Positions 5,961 through 7,844 of a DNA stretch of 7,844 nt are shown piece after piece (the stretch's first letter is position 1; each line of letters starts with the position of its first letter). Both the position numbers and the translations under genes were made by a program. Source of the stretch: Oscillospiraceae bacterium. Lineage in GTDB: Bacteria > Bacillota > Clostridia > Oscillospirales > Acutalibacteraceae. The stretch lies in NCBI GenBank assembly GCA_019417045.1, contig DXWE01000073.1, forward strand, positions 1 through 7,844. Reading direction: 5' to 3'. The notes below the pieces were generated by a model. That model was not told where the DNA came from. It searched no databases and saw nothing but the letters and a program-made list of their open reading frames with translations.

Positions 5961-6869
5961 TCATTCCTCAAACAGCGCACGGGCAAATTCGTCCGGGTCA
6001 AACGGCTGCAGGTCGTCGATCCCCTCGCCGACGCCGATGAATTTCACCGGCACGTCCAGATCCTCCCGGATCGCGAGCACCACCCCGCCGCGGGCGGTGC
6101 CGTCCAGCTTGGTGAGCACGATCCCGGTGATCTGCGCGGCGTTTTTGAATTCGCGCGCCTGGTTCACCGCATTCTGGCCGGTGGTCGCATCCAGCACCAG
6201 CAGGATCTCCTTGTCCGCGTCTGGCAGCTCCCGGTCGATGACCCGGTGGATCTTCGCCAGCTCCTCCATCAGGTTCTTTTTATTGTGCAGCCGCCCGGCG
6301 GTGTCACAGATGACGATATCCGCCCCGCGGGCCTTTGCCGCGGCGAGGGTGTCGAACACCACCGCCGCCGGATCCGAGCCGGCGGCGTGCTGAACAATGT
6401 CCACCCCCGAGCGGGCGGCCCACACGTCCAGCTGCTCGATCGCGGCCGCGCGGAAGGTATCTGCCGCGCCGAGGATGACCTTTTTTCCCTCCGATGTATA
6501 CCGGGCGGCGAGCTTGCCGATGGTGGTGGTCTTGCCGACCCCGTTCACCCCGATCACGAGTATGACAGACGGCCTGGTCGACAGGTGCATCTCCTGCCCG
6601 CCGCGCAGCATCTCGGCCACCGTCTCGCGCAGCAGGGCCTTCACCTGTTCGGGGTCGGTGGCGCCCTGCGCCTTTACCTTCTGCCGCAGCTGCTCGCAGA
6701 TGCGGGCGGAGGTCGGCGCGCCGACATCCCCCATAATCAGGATCTCCTCGAGCTCCTCGAACAGCTCCTCGTCAATTTTCGTGAATGCGCGGAGCATCGA
6801 ATTGACCGACCCCATCAGGGAGTTCTTGGTCTTTTTGAGCCCCTCGCTGAGTTTACTGAAGAACCCCAT
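5961..6869 (-). CDS. ftsY: Signal recognition particle receptor FtsY
   Basis: A 302-residue SRP-type GTPase that docks ribosome-SRP complexes at the membrane, pairing with Ffh. The first 25 or so residues (MGFFSKLSEGLKK...) look like an amphipathic membrane-targeting helix. The helical N domain runs to about 90 and the G domain follows: P-loop GVNGVGKTTT at 107-116, DTFRAAA at 137-143, DTAGR at 189-193, TKLDGTARGG at 253-262, and GVGEGIDDLQPF at 279-290. The long acidic A domain of enterobacterial FtsY is absent, as is common in Firmicutes. AAGGAG lies seven bases upstream of the ATG. It starts 32 bp after smc ends, with no terminator between, so co-transcription is likely. Confidence 0.97.
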   Translation of the reverse strand: MGFFSKLSEGLKKTKNSLMGSVNSMLRAFTKIDEELFEELEEILIMGDVGAPTSARICEQLRQKVKAQGATDPEQVKALLRETVAEMLRGGQEMHLSTRPSVILVIGVNGVGKTTTIGKLAARYTSEGKKVILGAADTFRAAAIEQLDVWAARSGVDIVQHAAGSDPAAVVFDTLAAAKARGADIVICDTAGRLHNKKNLMEELAKIHRVIDRELPDADKEILLVLDATTGQNAVNQAREFKNAAQITGIVLTKLDGTARGGVVLAIREDLDVPVKFIGVGEGIDDLQPFDPDEFARALFEE

Positions 6870-6901
6870 GCGCTCTCTCCTTCCGATCCGAAATCCGGCG
6901 G

Positions 6902-7844
6902 TCAGCCGCCGTGCTGACTCAGCTTCATGCCGAGCTTTTCCTCCACCTCGCTCGCCCGCAGCTCAAGCAGCTTGGTGACCCCCTGCTCCTGCATGGTCAC
7001 GCCGTAGAGCACGTCGGCCTCCTCCATGGTGCCGCGGCGGTGGGTGATGACGATGAACTGCGTGTCCCCGCACATGCGGCGCAGATACTGTGCAAACCGG
7101 TCGACGTTCACGTCGTCCAGCGCGGCCTCGATCTCGTCCAGCACGCAGAACGGGGAGGGGGTGACCTTCAGGATCGCGAACAGCAGCGCGATCGCGACCA
7201 GCACCTTCTCGCCGCCGGACAGCGCGTCCAGATTCAAAATGACCTTGCCGGGCGGCTGGACATGGATTTCAATGCCCGTGTGCAGGATGTCGTCCGGGTC
7301 GGTGAGCTGCAAGTCCGCCTTGCCGCCGCCGAACAGCTCCGCAAACACGGTGCCGAAATGGTAGTTGATCTGTTTGAACCGGTCGAGGAACAGCTCTCGC
7401 ATCTGGGTGGTGAGGTCGCCGATCAGGGTGAGCAGCTCGGCTTTGGAGACCTCCACGTCCTTCACCTGCTCGGACAGGAACGCATAACGCTCGCTGACCT
7501 CGCGGTATTCCTCGATCGCCTCCACGTTGACGCTGCCGAGCGCGCGGATCTTCGAGCGCAGCTCAGACAGCCGCCGGGACGCGGCCGGCACGTCCGCCGG
7601 GATCTCGGCGACCGCCTCCGCCTCCGCGGGGGTCAGCTCGTATTCCTCATATAGTTTGCGCACAATCTCGTCGGTTTCCCGGGCGGCTGCGGCGGATTTT
7701 TCCTCGATCCGGGCCGCCTCGCCGCCGAGCCGCTCCTTTTCCTCCTGCTGCTCGCGGGACTGCCGGCGCAGCTGGGTCGCCTGCTGCTCGCCCTGGTTGC
7801 GCTGCTCGACCAGCTGCGCCACAGACGAAAGCGTCTCCTGCGCC
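6902..7844 (-). CDS. smc: Chromosome segregation protein SMC, C-terminal 313 residues (5' end outside window)
   Basis: The C-terminal part of the condensin ATPase that organises and separates chromosomes with ScpA and ScpB. The fragment opens in Gln/Glu/Arg-rich coiled coil (to about fragment residue 60), then the typical LGSVNVEAIEEY at 102-113 and a second coiled stretch. The C-terminal head domain follows: FGGGKADL at 171-178, the ABC signature LSGGE at 208-212, Walker B and D-loop FCVLDEIEAALDD at about 232-244, and the switch histidine in THRRGTM at 267-273. The frame stays open to the window edge; a GTG at 7822 lies inside the coiled coil and is not the real start. Full-length SMC is about 1,150-1,200 residues, so most of the protein is missing here. 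It is followed at once by ftsY, an arrangement common in Firmicutes. Confidence 0.97.
   Translation of the reverse strand, partial: AQETLSSVAQLVEQRNQGEQQATQLRRQSREQQEEKERLGGEAARIEEKSAAAARETDEIVRKLYEEYELTPAEAEAVAEIPADVPAASRRLSELRSKIRALGSVNVEAIEEYREVSERYAFLSEQVKDVEVSKAELLTLIGDLTTQMRELFLDRFKQINYHFGTVFAELFGGGKADLQLTDPDDILHTGIEIHVQPPGKVILNLDALSGGEKVLVAIALLFAILKVTPSPFCVLDEIEAALDDVNVDRFAQYLRRMCGDTQFIVITHRRGTMEEADVLYGVTMQEQGVTKLLELRASEVEEKLGMKLSQHGG

Overview
The window is a compact run of housekeeping genes, all on the minus strand. The DNA is GC-rich and the encoded proteins look like those of a high-GC Firmicute (Clostridia, perhaps an Oscillospiraceae relative). That placement is inferred from protein motifs and gene order: smc-ftsY, then rdgB-yhbY-nadD/yqeK-LCP-rsfS-leuS. 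No rRNA, tRNA, transposase or phage gene is visible.

In transcription order (high to low coordinates) the layout is: the C-terminal end of the chromosome condensin SMC (cut by the window edge); the SRP receptor FtsY; the house-cleaning XTP/dITP pyrophosphatase RdgB; the small ribosome-assembly protein YhbY; a single polypeptide fusing NadD (NAD synthesis) to YqeK (HD-domain Ap4A hydrolase); a membrane-anchored LytR-CpsA-Psr (LCP) family protein with unusual active-site motifs; a 429-bp non-coding gap; the ribosome silencing factor RsfS; and leucyl-tRNA synthetase LeuS, which leaves the window in the middle of its KMSKS motif. From smc to LCP the genes overlap or are at most about 32 bp apart, and rsfS and leuS overlap by ATGA. 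They therefore look like one or two operons joining protein targeting, ribosome assembly and silencing, nucleotide and NAD metabolism and translation.

The unusual part is the gap between LCP and rsfS (2110-2538). It holds about nine units of a 22-bp tandem repeat that begins right at the LCP stop codon. It is followed by a GC-rich stretch with several hairpins, including a perfect 20-bp palindrome with a duplicated arm, just upstream of a strong rsfS ribosome binding site. No clear promoter was seen there. The other points worth attention are the NadD-YqeK fusion, and the LCP protein, which lacks the family's usual arginines and carries a Cys/His cluster. For rdgB, yhbY and nadD the first in-frame ATG is not the best start; a slightly downstream ATG with a good Shine-Dalgarno sequence is preferred. 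I saw no convincing new defence or mobile system in this window.
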